Source: Flavobacteriales bacterium UBA7690 (lineage in GTDB: Bacteria; Bacteroidota; Bacteroidia; Flavobacteriales_F; PHOS-HE28). Taken from it: a DNA stretch of 17,233 bases. Made by a program: the position numbers and the translations under genes. Shown one piece after another: positions 1 to 7,794 of the stretch. The stretch lies in the NCBI GenBank assembly GCA_002482775.1, contig DLGQ01000078.1, forward strand, positions 8,325-25,557, given 5' to 3'. Below the pieces are notes generated by a model, which had not been told where the DNA came from, searched no databases, and saw only the letters and a program-made list of their open reading frames with translations. How positions within the stretch are numbered: position 1 is the first letter of the stretch; the number at the start of each line of letters is the position of its first letter.

Positions 1-364
1 CCAGAGCAGCAGCACGCTCAGCGGTGGTGAGGCTCAACGGATCAAACTGGCGAGCTTCTTGGCCAAAGGCCAGGACGAGAAACCCACGCTCTTCATCTTC
101 GACGAGCCCACAACAGGGTTGCACTTCCACGACATCGCCAAGTTGTTGAAGGCCTTCGACATGTTGATCGCGAATGGTCACAGCGTATTGGTGATCGAGC
201 ACAATACCGAGGTGATCAAGCGCGCCGACCACATCATCGACCTGGGACCAGAAGGTGGTGATGGCGGTGGAACCGTACTGTACGAAGGCCCACCAGAGGG
301 GATGGAGAGCGTTGCCAAGAGCTATACCGGGCAACACCTCAAGGCCATTCGCACCACCGTGTGA
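1..364 (+). CDS. uvrA: UvrA C-terminal fragment (excinuclease ABC subunit A)
   Basis: This is the 3' end of a gene that starts left of the window; the reading frame begins at base 2 and ends with TGA at 362-364. UvrA is the ATP-driven damage-recognition subunit of the cytoplasmic nucleotide excision repair complex, which loads UvrB on lesions. The visible 120 residues hold the end of the second ATPase module: ABC signature LSGGEAQR, Walker B with catalytic glutamate (LFIFDEPTTGLH), the switch histidine in VIEHN, and the characteristic UvrA ending DHIIDLGPEGGDGGG. The GGDGGG stretch is typical of UvrA and absent from most other ABC ATPases, so the call is secure despite truncation. The protein stops soon after this motif, as is usual. 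It is convergent with the next gene, 65 bp away. Confidence 0.95.
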   Translation, partial: QSSSTLSGGEAQRIKLASFLAKGQDEKPTLFIFDEPTTGLHFHDIAKLLKAFDMLIANGHSVLVIEHNTEVIKRADHIIDLGPEGGDGGGTVLYEGPPEGMESVAKSYTGQHLKAIRTTV

Positions 365-393
365 AGCCCTTACGGAAAGGGTGAACGTCAATA

Positions 394-417
394 GCCCGAT
401 CGCATCTTCGACCGGGC
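394..417. terminator. Possible hairpin between convergent genes
   Basis: An imperfect inverted repeat lies in the 65-bp gap between the uvrA stop and the stop of the convergent secreted-protein gene. Bases 394-402 pair with 409-417, with one A-C mismatch, around a six-base loop. Neither side has a clear T-tract, so a classical intrinsic terminator is not shown. The position between two converging stops makes a shared transcription end plausible. Confidence 0.3.
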
Positions 418-429
418 CTGACGGTAGGT

Positions 430-3400
430 CTACCTCAACAACGTAACGTGGCCCGTGTGCGTGGTGCTCGGCTCCGTGCTACAGATATCTCGGAACTTGA
501 TGATGTAGTAGTAGGTGCCATCGGGGACCACGTCACCGGTAGCATTGTCCAAGCCCCCGTTCCAGCCTTTGGTCTGGGTCGCGGTTTCGAACATCTTCAA
601 GCCCCATCGATCGTAGATCTCCATACTGAAGTTCTGCAATCCTTCGCCGACGATCAAGAACTGGTCGTTCTTCTGGTCGTTGTTGGGAGTGAAGACGTTG
701 GGTATGAAACCATCGCCACGGTCCACGGGGATCTCCACCACGGTGATGGCACCTGTCGCTTCGCATCCCACATCATCGATGGCGGTGAAGGTGTAGATGC
801 CATCCTCATCAACGGTAATGGTGGGTGTGTTCTGGGAATTCGACCACAAGATGGAAGAGACGGCGAATCCCGGGGAAATGGAGACCGATCCACCGGCGCA
901 CTTGTACACATCGGGCATTGGTGGGTGCGGCAGGGACTGCAGCACTTGAACGCTATCCACGGCTTCGCACGCACCATCGGTAACGGTGATGAGGTAGTAC
1001 CCCGGTTCATCCACCGAGATGGAACTGCTGTTCCCTCCCGTGGACCACGCGTACGAATCGAATCCAGTACCGGCCGTCAACACCGCATCCCCTCCGGGGC
1101 AGAGCGGCACGGGCGATGGTGGATCGAACGGCAACTGGGGCACCACGAATGTTACTGGCAGGTCCACACTTGCGGTATCCACGCAGATCGAATTCCGAAC
1201 CTCCAGCGCTACGGTATAGGTTCCCGGCCCGGCATACTCGTGTACGGGTTCGAAGGCAGCTGAAGAAGCTCCGTCACCGAAATTCCAGGTGTATTGGTTG
1301 GCACCAATGGAGCTGTTGTCCACTTGAAGGAAATATCCGTCGCAACTGCTCACCGGTGTCGGTTGGAAATCAGCAAGTAGTTCTTCGGGGTCATACACGT
1401 TCAGAGTGATGTACGTGGTATCGGCCAGGTTGCAGGAGTTGGGGTCCGTGCCGATCAGAATGACCGGGTAGGCCCCAGGGGTATCATATGATACGTTGAC
1501 CTCGTTGCCTGTTTGAAGCGGTAAGCCATTGCCGAAATCCCAAGTGAATAGTGTTGCTTGCCCTACCGCGTTCAAAGTGAAAGTTACTGGGACACATCCC
1601 GTGGTGGAAGTGGAAAAGATGTTGGCCTGCACCCCTGCCACGGCGAAATCGATCTTGAACACGGCGATATCCCAAGCGATGGCGTTGGTGGTGCGCCAAG
1701 CCCATGTGGTGCTTTGCATACTGTTGCCTCCGCTACACACGCCTTGGTAGATGATGCCGTTCTTATCGAACCGGCTGGTGCCTCCATCCACGTGACTGCC
1801 CCCGTAGAAGCTACCGAAAAGGATCGTTGTCATGTCCACATCGAAGGCCGCCAAGTAGAAACCGCCGTCCTGATAGAGCGCATCGGAAGTGGTGGGCAGC
1901 GTGCCACCTGTATTGTAGCCCGAGATGTAAACGTGGTTGCAGACATCCACCAAGAAAGCTACCGGCGCCATGTTGCCCGGGATCATGGTGGAGACGAGCG
2001 TCTCGTTCAGTTGTGGTGTGAGCTTCAACAGGAAGATCTCGCCACTGGAACCGTACGTCCCCGTGGGGAAGATCGGCACCTCACCGGTGCTCTGGCCGAA
2101 GATCCACACGTTATCATCGGTATCGGTGTCGATGAAATAGGCCCCGTCGGAATCGGCGGTACCGAAATAGGTTCCTGCAACGGCGGTTGTAAAGTCGCTG
2201 GTCAGGCGCAATACGTACGCATCACGCTCACCACCTTGATAGGCGTCCATGAGCGCACCCGTGGGAAAGGTCATATCCGAACTCTGGGTGATGCCCGCCA
2301 CGAAAATGTCACCGTTCTGCGCGATGCGAATTCCCATCGCGTTGTCCGAAGATGAACCACCAACGAACGTGGAAGCGAGCACTTGGGAACAGGTAGGGTC
2401 CATCTTCACCAGTACACCATCTTGTTCACCGGCTAATTCAGTTTGCCATACACCCGGGGTCACAGGGAAATCAGCAGAGCTGGTGAACGAAGCGACCAGG
2501 ATATTGCCTTGCATGTCCACATAGACCTCCCCTCTGTATGCTTCGCCGTAATTCCCCCACATCTGGTTGTATCCATCCGAGCCGGACGCACCGATGTAGG
2601 TGGAACCGATCAGAGAAGAACCATCGGCGGCAATGTGCACCAGCACGATATCATTCTCCCCGTTATGGGTCTCATCGAAGGAGCCATCGGTGACCGGGAA
2701 ATCGTTGGAATCCGTTGAACCCAGCACGATCAGTTCACCTTGGGCATTCACGATCAAGCTATGTGGGTTCTCACCGTTGCTACCGCCGAGGTAAGCCGCC
2801 CAGATCAGGTCGCTACCATCGGGGTTGTATTTGCTCAAAGAGATATCGGTACCGCCGCCGCCCATAGTGGTCTGGAAAGCACCCACGGTGGCAGGATAGG
2901 TAGGGCCGAAATTGCGTGCGCCAGTGTAGATGTTGCCGGCATCATCATAGGTGGCACAGTGGCCGTAGTTGCTGTCACCGGTAGCTCCGGAATAAGTAGC
3001 CGCGATCAAGACCGGATCGATCACCACGGTGCGATCCTCATCGTAGCCATTGGGAAATGCGAAGCGGACCGTGTTGCCATCCAGCACGAACCTGCAGGAG
3101 ATCCGTTCATCTTCATCGTCCGCGTAGAACGCGACGGGTGCCATTTCCATCACCTCACCAACGCTGGTCTTCAGGATCAACTCGCCCCTCTCTCCCAGCG
3201 CCATGCCTTCCAAGCCATCGTAGGCTAGCGCAATGCGGCCATTGTCTGCGCCGGGATGCAATACCACATCATACTTGAAGTTGCCTTCTAGGGTGCGCAT
3301 CACCATATCGATGCCGGGCCACACGTCCTTTTGTTCCAATGAACCGTAGGCTCCCACATGTCCATGCCAGAGCGCGCGATCGTTGCCGATGAAATAGTTC

Positions 3401-3768
3401 TGGTAGTGGGCGAACTTGTCCACACCCTTCGGCCGCGCTGAGCCCGTGGCATCCACAAAGTGCATGCGCCATGCGTGCCCGTTGAACTGGAGCGCATCCC
3501 GTTCCTCCTTGGAAAGGGTGGCTATATCGTGCATACGGTCCACGGCGCTTGCTTCAAACTTGGACCATGTCCATGCATGCTCCTCCACGAACAAGGCCGC
3601 ACCGTTCACGTGCGTTCGGAACAGCACGGCATCCGGCCACTGTCCAAGGTTCTCCACGAAGGAGTAGTTGTTCTTCGCCGGTGCGTGCGGGTGCTCACCA
3701 TCATGGGTGTGCGCCACGGCAGCAGCAGCGACGAATGATCCAAGTACAATGGAAAGAGCGTGTTTCAT
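430..3768 (-). CDS. Secreted beta-propeller/PKD protein with gliding-motility C-terminal (T9SS) domain
   Basis: This predicts a 1,112-residue exported, adhesin-like protein of unknown ligand. I place the start at the ATG at 3766-3768 because it opens a clear signal peptide (MKHALSIVLGSFVAAAAVAH); an upstream in-frame ATG would bury it behind about 30 hydrophilic residues. Order of parts: signal peptide; a short His-rich mature N-terminus (HTHDGEHPH); an N-terminal domain of the kind found before SBBP repeats (FVENLGQWPDAVLF, about 35-250); a beta-propeller-like region with repeated GGS/GSTY and V..N.. units (about 255-700); two PKD domains (WDFGNG and WNFGDG, about 710-870); two Ig-like domains each with a W and YYLITVTDG- or YTFTAIDD-like strands (about 872-1017); and a gliding-type CTD with PNVFTPNNDQKNDQF, YDRWG and GTYYYIIKF, ending GHVTLLR. 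The family is known to be exported by T9SS and anchored at the surface. Function beyond surface attachment or matrix is inference. Confidence 0.88.
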   Translation of the reverse strand: MKHALSIVLGSFVAAAAVAHTHDGEHPHAPAKNNYSFVENLGQWPDAVLFRTHVNGAALFVEEHAWTWSKFEASAVDRMHDIATLSKEERDALQFNGHAWRMHFVDATGSARPKGVDKFAHYQNYFIGNDRALWHGHVGAYGSLEQKDVWPGIDMVMRTLEGNFKYDVVLHPGADNGRIALAYDGLEGMALGERGELILKTSVGEVMEMAPVAFYADDEDERISCRFVLDGNTVRFAFPNGYDEDRTVVIDPVLIAATYSGATGDSNYGHCATYDDAGNIYTGARNFGPTYPATVGAFQTTMGGGGTDISLSKYNPDGSDLIWAAYLGGSNGENPHSLIVNAQGELIVLGSTDSNDFPVTDGSFDETHNGENDIVLVHIAADGSSLIGSTYIGASGSDGYNQMWGNYGEAYRGEVYVDMQGNILVASFTSSADFPVTPGVWQTELAGEQDGVLVKMDPTCSQVLASTFVGGSSSDNAMGIRIAQNGDIFVAGITQSSDMTFPTGALMDAYQGGERDAYVLRLTSDFTTAVAGTYFGTADSDGAYFIDTDTDDNVWIFGQSTGEVPIFPTGTYGSSGEIFLLKLTPQLNETLVSTMIPGNMAPVAFLVDVCNHVYISGYNTGGTLPTTSDALYQDGGFYLAAFDVDMTTILFGSFYGGSHVDGGTSRFDKNGIIYQGVCSGGNSMQSTTWAWRTTNAIAWDIAVFKIDFAVAGVQANIFSTSTTGCVPVTFTLNAVGQATLFTWDFGNGLPLQTGNEVNVSYDTPGAYPVILIGTDPNSCNLADTTYITLNVYDPEELLADFQPTPVSSCDGYFLQVDNSSIGANQYTWNFGDGASSAAFEPVHEYAGPGTYTVALEVRNSICVDTASVDLPVTFVVPQLPFDPPSPVPLCPGGDAVLTAGTGFDSYAWSTGGNSSSISVDEPGYYLITVTDGACEAVDSVQVLQSLPHPPMPDVYKCAGGSVSISPGFAVSSILWSNSQNTPTITVDEDGIYTFTAIDDVGCEATGAITVVEIPVDRGDGFIPNVFTPNNDQKNDQFLIVGEGLQNFSMEIYDRWGLKMFETATQTKGWNGGLDNATGDVVPDGTYYYIIKFRDICSTEPSTTHTGHVTLLR

Positions 3769-3803
3769 CGTATAGGAGAAGTTCGAGTGATCGGGAGCCA
3801 TGA

Positions 3804-4042
3804 TCAGCGTACCACGGTAACGTGGCCTTTGTGTTGGAATTCTTCTTGACCAGTACACATGCCGGTGTACTTCAGAATGTAAACGTAGACGTCGTTAGTC
3901 ACTTCCTTGCCCATGTACGTACCGTCCCACGGGGTGTCCAAGGAAAGCGTTTGGTAGAGTGGCCGTTGGCAAGTCAAAGGGAGGGATCCAGTGCGAGGGA
4001 TAAAAAGCAACAACCGACCGGGAGAGCGCGTGTTGATGCCAT
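3804..4042 (-). pseudogene. Remnant of a gliding-motility C-terminal domain gene
   Basis: The minus strand encodes the last 40 or so residues of a second gliding-type sorting domain: WDGTYMGKEVTNDVYVYILK, then a Cys-containing turn, then HKGHVTVVR and a TGA at 3804-3806. The full domain needs about 90 residues, including a PNVFTPN motif and an RWG strand. Both are missing, and the open frame upstream (back to a TAA at 4056-4058) does not resemble them. The only start inside the frame is a TTG. In a different frame, an ATG at 4040-4042 opens a 22-residue ORF that looks like a signal peptide (MASTRALPVGCCFLSLAL) and stops at 3974. One reading is a gene collapsed by an internal deletion that left its 5' and 3' ends; that reading is inference. 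It sits 35 bp upstream of the intact secreted-protein gene and may carry its promoter. Confidence 0.65.
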
Positions 4043-4188
4043 GATCCAGAGAGACTTAAGGTGCATGGGAGACGCTTAGGTGCCACCTTTTAGTTGCCCC
4101 GTCTTGACAAGTCGTTCCCTGAGGCGGGGGCGAACTTTGGCGCAGAACGCGAAACAGCGCTCTAATCCTATGTATACCAACACCTTAA
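4043..4188. other. Intergenic region, no gene recognised
   Basis: These 146 bp lie between the ABC exporter stop and the sorting-domain remnant. I see no recognisable coding sequence, RNA gene or convincing terminator hairpin. It could contain degraded sequence from the collapsed neighbouring gene. Confidence 0.4.
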
Positions 4189-6075
4189 CTAACGAAACTG
4201 CAATTCATACAGCTTCCGATATGGTCCGTTCTGGGCGAGCAGCGATTGGTGGTCACCTTGCTCGATGATCCGGCCTTGGTCCAGCACCAGGATACGATCC
4301 GCTTTTTGGATGGTGCTGAGGCGGTGTGCGATGACGATGCTGGTGCGGCCCTTGGTGATGTTCTCCGTGGCTTCCTGGATCAGTTGTTCGCTGGTGCTGT
4401 CCACACTGCTGGTGGCTTCGTCCAGTACCAACACGTTCGGCTTGTTCACGGCCGCGCGGATGAACGCGATCAATTGGCGTTGCCCCAGACTGAGGATGCT
4501 ACCACGCTCGCGCACTTCGGTATCGTAGCCTTGGGGAAGACGTAGGATGAAGTCGTGCGCACCCACCACCTTCGCCGCTGCGATCACATCGGCCCGTGAG
4601 ATGGTGGGATCGCCCAGCGTGATGTTGTTGTGTACGGTATCACTGAAGAGGAAGACATCCTGCAACACCACGCCGATGCTCCTCCGCAGACCCGCGAGAG
4701 CGTAGCTGTTTATGTCGTGACCGTCCAGCAGGATATTTCCGCGTTGGAATTCATAGGCACGGCTGAGCAGGTTGATGGTGCTGCTTTTACCGGATCCGGT
4801 AGCTCCCACCAAGGCGATCATCTCACCAGCCTTCGCTTCGAAGGAGATCTCCTTCAGCACGTAGTTCTCATCCTCGTATGCGAACCACACATCCTTGAAC
4901 TCGATATGCCCTTGGAGATGGGCTGTACTTCGCGTTCCACTATCCGGCGTCGTGGCCTCGGTATCGAGCACTTTGAACACCCGATCGCTGCCCACCATGC
5001 CCATCTGCAACACATTGAACCGATCGGCCAACTGGCGGATGGGCCGGAAGAGCATGTTGATGAAGAGGATGTACGCGAAGATGTCGCCCAAGGTGGCGTG
5101 GCCGGCCAACACATCCTTCACCCCCCACCATACGAGGAAGGCGAGGGATACGGCGCTGAGGATCTCCACCACGGGAAAGAAGATGCTGTAGGCCAAGACC
5201 CCGCGGATGTGCGCCTTCCGGTGTTCGCGGTTGATCGCTTGGAACTTGCGGCACTCCTGGGTTTCGCGCCCGAAGAGCTGCACGATGGCCATGCCCTGGA
5301 TATGTTCCTGCACAAAAGCGTTCAGCCGTGCGATCTGGGTACGCACATCTTGGAAGCTCTTCTGGATGCTGTTCTTGAAGATGTTGGTGCTCCAGAGCAG
5401 CAGCGGGATCGGCACCATGCTGAGCAGGGCGAGTTTCCAGTTGTAGACGAACATGACAACGACCACCACGATCAACTTCAAGATGTCGCCCATGATCATG
5501 AGCAGGCCTTGGGAGAAGATGTCGTCGATGGTCTCGATGTCGCTGATCACACGTGTAACGAGCGTTCCGATGGGTGTTCGGTCGAAATAGCGGAGTTTGA
5601 AGCTGAGCACTTTCGCGTAGAGCTTCTGGCGTAGATCGAAGGTGACGGCCTGCCCGAGCCAAGCGGTCCAGTAAGCTTGGAAGTACTGCACCACGGTCTC
5701 CACGATGAGCAACACCACCACGGTGATGGTGATCCCCCATACCAAGGTCCACGTGCCTGGCCCGCTGAGCGATCGGGTAACCTCTGCAGCCCACGCGATA
5801 CTGCGTGCGTTCCAATTGCTCTCTTCGGTAAGCAAGAAGAGCGATCCGTAGGGATTGGCGGCCACATCCACCAACCAGCCCAGCATGATGGGCCTGATGA
5901 CGCCAACGATGCTGAGGACGAAAGTGAGCGCTACAGCCCACCAGAAGATGCCCCGGTAGGGTTTGGAAAATTGGAACACACGTGCGAACAACTTGCGGTC
6001 GAACGCTTTCCCCTGCACACTATCCGGAGCCTTGGACTTCTTCTCCTTGGCCGGAGCGGCGGTAGCACTGCTCAT
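4189..6075 (-). CDS. ABC exporter, fused membrane and ATPase domains (MsbA/lipid-drug type)
   Basis: This 628-residue half-transporter should work as an inner-membrane homodimer that exports a lipid, peptide or drug; the substrate cannot be read from sequence. The membrane domain covers about 40-350, with hydrophobic segments near 43-66, 110-135, 198-211, 215-230 and 293-317. A longer than usual first periplasmic loop (about 72-108) contains a Trp-rich stretch. The ATPase domain (about 390-628) has Walker A GATGSGKS (424-431), Q-loop Gln472, signature LSLGQRQ (528 on), Walker B VLVLDEATS (Asp552, Glu553) and switch His584. Leu replaces the usual second residue pair of LSGGQ, a variation I believe common in Bacteroidota exporters. 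Its ATG overlaps the truA stop in an ATGA (6072-6075), implying translational coupling. MsbA-like lipid A flippase is one possibility only. Confidence 0.93.
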   Translation of the reverse strand: MSSATAAPAKEKKSKAPDSVQGKAFDRKLFARVFQFSKPYRGIFWWAVALTFVLSIVGVIRPIMLGWLVDVAANPYGSLFLLTEESNWNARSIAWAAEVTRSLSGPGTWTLVWGITITVVVLLIVETVVQYFQAYWTAWLGQAVTFDLRQKLYAKVLSFKLRYFDRTPIGTLVTRVISDIETIDDIFSQGLLMIMGDILKLIVVVVVMFVYNWKLALLSMVPIPLLLWSTNIFKNSIQKSFQDVRTQIARLNAFVQEHIQGMAIVQLFGRETQECRKFQAINREHRKAHIRGVLAYSIFFPVVEILSAVSLAFLVWWGVKDVLAGHATLGDIFAYILFINMLFRPIRQLADRFNVLQMGMVGSDRVFKVLDTEATTPDSGTRSTAHLQGHIEFKDVWFAYEDENYVLKEISFEAKAGEMIALVGATGSGKSSTINLLSRAYEFQRGNILLDGHDINSYALAGLRRSIGVVLQDVFLFSDTVHNNITLGDPTISRADVIAAAKVVGAHDFILRLPQGYDTEVRERGSILSLGQRQLIAFIRAAVNKPNVLVLDEATSSVDSTSEQLIQEATENITKGRTSIVIAHRLSTIQKADRILVLDQGRIIEQGDHQSLLAQNGPYRKLYELQFR

Positions 6076-6839
6076 GCTTCACGCGTGGGTATGAAGGGAT
6101 ACACCACGTGTTCCAGGTAAAGCCCGCGTGCCGAAGCGCTTTTACCTGCCTTGCTGCGGTCCTTGGCATCGATCACTTCGCGCATGCTTTCGGGTGCGGC
6201 CTGCCCCCGACCGATGCGGATGCAAGTGCCCACGATGGCCCGCACCATGTTGCGCAGGAAGCGGTCCGCGCGGATGCGGAAACGGTAGCCGTTCGGTTCT
6301 TCAACCCATTCCGCCAGGCGCACATCGCAGAGCATGGTCTTGGCATCGCTACCGGCCTTGCAGAAACTGCTGAAATCCTGCCTGCCGATGAGGTGCTTGC
6401 ACGCTTCGTTCATCGCGGCCACGTCCAACGCGGGATGCAGCACATGGGCCCGATCGGCCATGAAGGCATCCTTGCGGCGTAGGATCAGGTACGTGTAGCC
6501 GCGTTCCGTGGCCCCGAAGCGTGCATGGGCATCGTCGCTAACGGGGATCACCCGTTTGATGGCGATGCTGTCCGGCAACATGCTGTTCAAGCTGTACACC
6601 AACCGTTCGTCCACGATGAGGTCCGACGGCGCATCGAAATGGAGGTAATAATCCGTGGCATGCACTCCGGTATCGGTACGGCCGCAGCCCACCACGTAAA
6701 GTTCCGGCCTGTGCAGGATGGTGCGGAGGGCCCGTTCGATCTCCTCTTGCACACTGGGCGCGGCCAGTTGGCGCTGCCAGCCACGGTAGGGCGTGCCGTC
6801 GTAGGCGAGTTGCAGAAAGTAGCGCGGCAGGATCTCCAT
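6072..6839 (-). CDS. truA: tRNA pseudouridine(38-40) synthase TruA
   Basis: TruA converts uridines 38, 39 and 40 in the tRNA anticodon arm to pseudouridine in the cytoplasm. The 255-residue product has the family's usual length. It opens MEILPRYFLQLAYDGTPYRG, the standard TruA N-terminus (YDG..Y.GWQRQ), so I chose the ATG at 6837-6839 over the longer frame, which extends 136 residues into sequence that is antisense to the divergent gene. The catalytic aspartate is Asp56 in GCGRTDTGVHA. Further family motifs are FHARFGATERGYTYLI-like sequence, the DFSSFCKAG segment and RADRFLRNMVRAIVGT near the C-terminus. It is first in a two-gene unit with the ABC exporter, with a four-base overlap, and is divergent from the phosphodiesterase gene with 70 bp between the starts. 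Confidence 0.96.
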   Translation of the reverse strand: MEILPRYFLQLAYDGTPYRGWQRQLAAPSVQEEIERALRTILHRPELYVVGCGRTDTGVHATDYYLHFDAPSDLIVDERLVYSLNSMLPDSIAIKRVIPVSDDAHARFGATERGYTYLILRRKDAFMADRAHVLHPALDVAAMNEACKHLIGRQDFSSFCKAGSDAKTMLCDVRLAEWVEEPNGYRFRIRADRFLRNMVRAIVGTCIRIGRGQAAPESMREVIDAKDRSKAGKSASARGLYLEHVVYPFIPTREA

Positions 6840-6854
6840 ACGCGGAAGGGGGCA

Positions 6855-6862
6855 CAAAGGTA
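6855..6862 (-). promoter_or_regulatory. Candidate Bacteroidota -7 element upstream of truA
   Basis: On the minus strand the sequence TACCTTTG matches the Bacteroidota sigma-ABfr -7 consensus TAnnTTTG exactly, 15 bp before the truA start. A TTG lies upstream, but only about 14 bp away, shorter than the usual gap to the -33 TTTG element. The -7 match alone is suggestive. Confidence 0.4.
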
Positions 6863-6909
6863 CCGGGCGGAAGAAGCAACTCGTGGTGTATCGGGCGTTC
6901 CTTTGTTCC

Positions 6910-7413
6910 ATGGTCCGCATCGGCCTCATCAGTGATACCCACGGTTGGCTGGACCCACGGGTCCGGGAGCACTTCGCGCAGTGCGACGAGATCTGGCATG
7001 CGGGCGATATCGGCGGCTTGGAGGTGGCCGATGAGTTGGCGCGGTGGAAACCGTTGCGAGCGGTGTATGGTAACATAGACGATGGCCCCTCGCGCCAGGC
7101 TTTTCCGGAGCACTTGAGGTTCACGCTGGAAGGTGTTCGTGTGTGGATCACCCACATAGCCGGGAAACCACCGCGGTACGTACCTGAGGTGCTGAAAGAG
7201 TTGCGCTCCTCTCCCACCGATCTGTTCATCTGTGGGCATTCGCACATCTGCGCGGTCCAGTTCGACCAAGCGGTGAAATGCCTTTACATGAACCCCGGCG
7301 CGGCAGGCAGGCATGGCTGGAACCAGGTGCGTACCGTGCTCAGGTTCAGCTTGGAAGCGGGCAAGGTGAAGGACCTGGAGGTGATCGAGCTGGGCAAGCG
7401 CGGGGCGATCTGA
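6910..7413 (+). CDS. YfcE/MJ0936-type metallophosphoesterase
   Basis: This 167-residue protein is a small calcineurin-like phosphodiesterase of the YfcE family, whose members hydrolyse phosphodiesters with two bound metal ions; the natural substrate is generally unknown. The five metal-binding motifs are all present: D9 and H11 (SDTHG), D33 (GD), N55 (YGNIDD), H82 (ITHIAG), and H110 and H112 (GHSH), followed by NPGA. I chose the ATG at 6910, which gives MVRIGLISDTHG; nine upstream residues in the same frame are not conserved in this family. It is divergent from truA and 54 bp upstream of the FtsB/DivIC-like gene on the same strand, so the two may be co-transcribed. Confidence 0.93.
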   Translation: MVRIGLISDTHGWLDPRVREHFAQCDEIWHAGDIGGLEVADELARWKPLRAVYGNIDDGPSRQAFPEHLRFTLEGVRVWITHIAGKPPRYVPEVLKELRSSPTDLFICGHSHICAVQFDQAVKCLYMNPGAAGRHGWNQVRTVLRFSLEAGKVKDLEVIELGKRGAI

Positions 7414-7467
7414 ACCGAACACGGGATCGTTGAATACCGGATCGCTCTTCGGTCGCGTTCTCTTTCC

Positions 7468-7794
7468 ATGCCGGGTAGCTTCGTGGCCGTGAAGAAGATC
7501 CTCGACCGTATTCCAGCCCGATTGCGGAACCGCTATTGCGCGACAGGGTTGGGTTTGTTGTGCTGGATCGCCTTTTTCGACCGGAACGATGCTTGGACCA
7601 CGTACAAGAACAGTCGGGAATTGGGGCGCATGATCGAACAGAAGGAATTCTACACGACGGAGATCGAGAAGACCAAGGGAAAACTACACCTGCTCTCCAG
7701 CGACAAGGCTTTGCTGGAAAAGTTCGCCCGAGAAGAGTACCTGATGAAGCGCGACAACGAGGACATCTTCGTTCTTGTTCCGGAGAAGCGCTAA
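7468..7794 (+). CDS. Septum formation initiator (FtsB/DivIC family)
   Basis: A 108-residue bitopic membrane protein of the FtsB/DivIC family. In well-studied bacteria these proteins bridge FtsL and FtsQ/DivIB in the divisome and help activate septal peptidoglycan synthesis. A basic N-terminus (KKILDRIPARLRNR) precedes one transmembrane helix (about 22-37, ending WIAFFDRNDAW). A coiled coil rich in Lys and Glu follows (about 48-85), then the conserved segment FAREEYLMKRDNEDIFVLVP. The FFD.N.W boundary and the MKRDNEDI ending are typical of the Bacteroidota form. Its TAA stop overlaps the stop of the convergent SGNH gene by three bases, leaving no room for a terminator between them. Confidence 0.92.
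   Translation: MPGSFVAVKKILDRIPARLRNRYCATGLGLLCWIAFFDRNDAWTTYKNSRELGRMIEQKEFYTTEIEKTKGKLHLLSSDKALLEKFAREEYLMKRDNEDIFVLVPEKR

Noticed and set aside
526..534. LSLGQ variant in the exporter considered as a defect (exporter codons 528-532, about 4480-4494)
   Set aside because: All other ATPase motifs are intact and, from general knowledge, substitution at this position is common in Bacteroidota exporters, so I do not read it as inactivation. The residue numbers rather than bases are the relevant positions.
4630..5634. A 334-codon open frame antisense to the ABC exporter, and a 333-codon frame at 4940-5941 on the same strand as it
   Set aside because: Walker A, Walker B, signature and membrane segments of the exporter fix the true frame. 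Both alternatives are low-complexity His/Arg/Glu-rich shadows.
6840..7247. N-terminal extension of truA to 7247
   Set aside because: TruA proteins begin at about the YFLQLAYDG block; the extension is antisense to the phosphodiesterase gene and lacks family similarity.
7414..7453. Inverted repeat ACCGAA/TTCGGT after the phosphodiesterase gene
   Set aside because: The six-base arms are separated by about 28 bases and there is no T-tract, so it is not convincing as a terminator.
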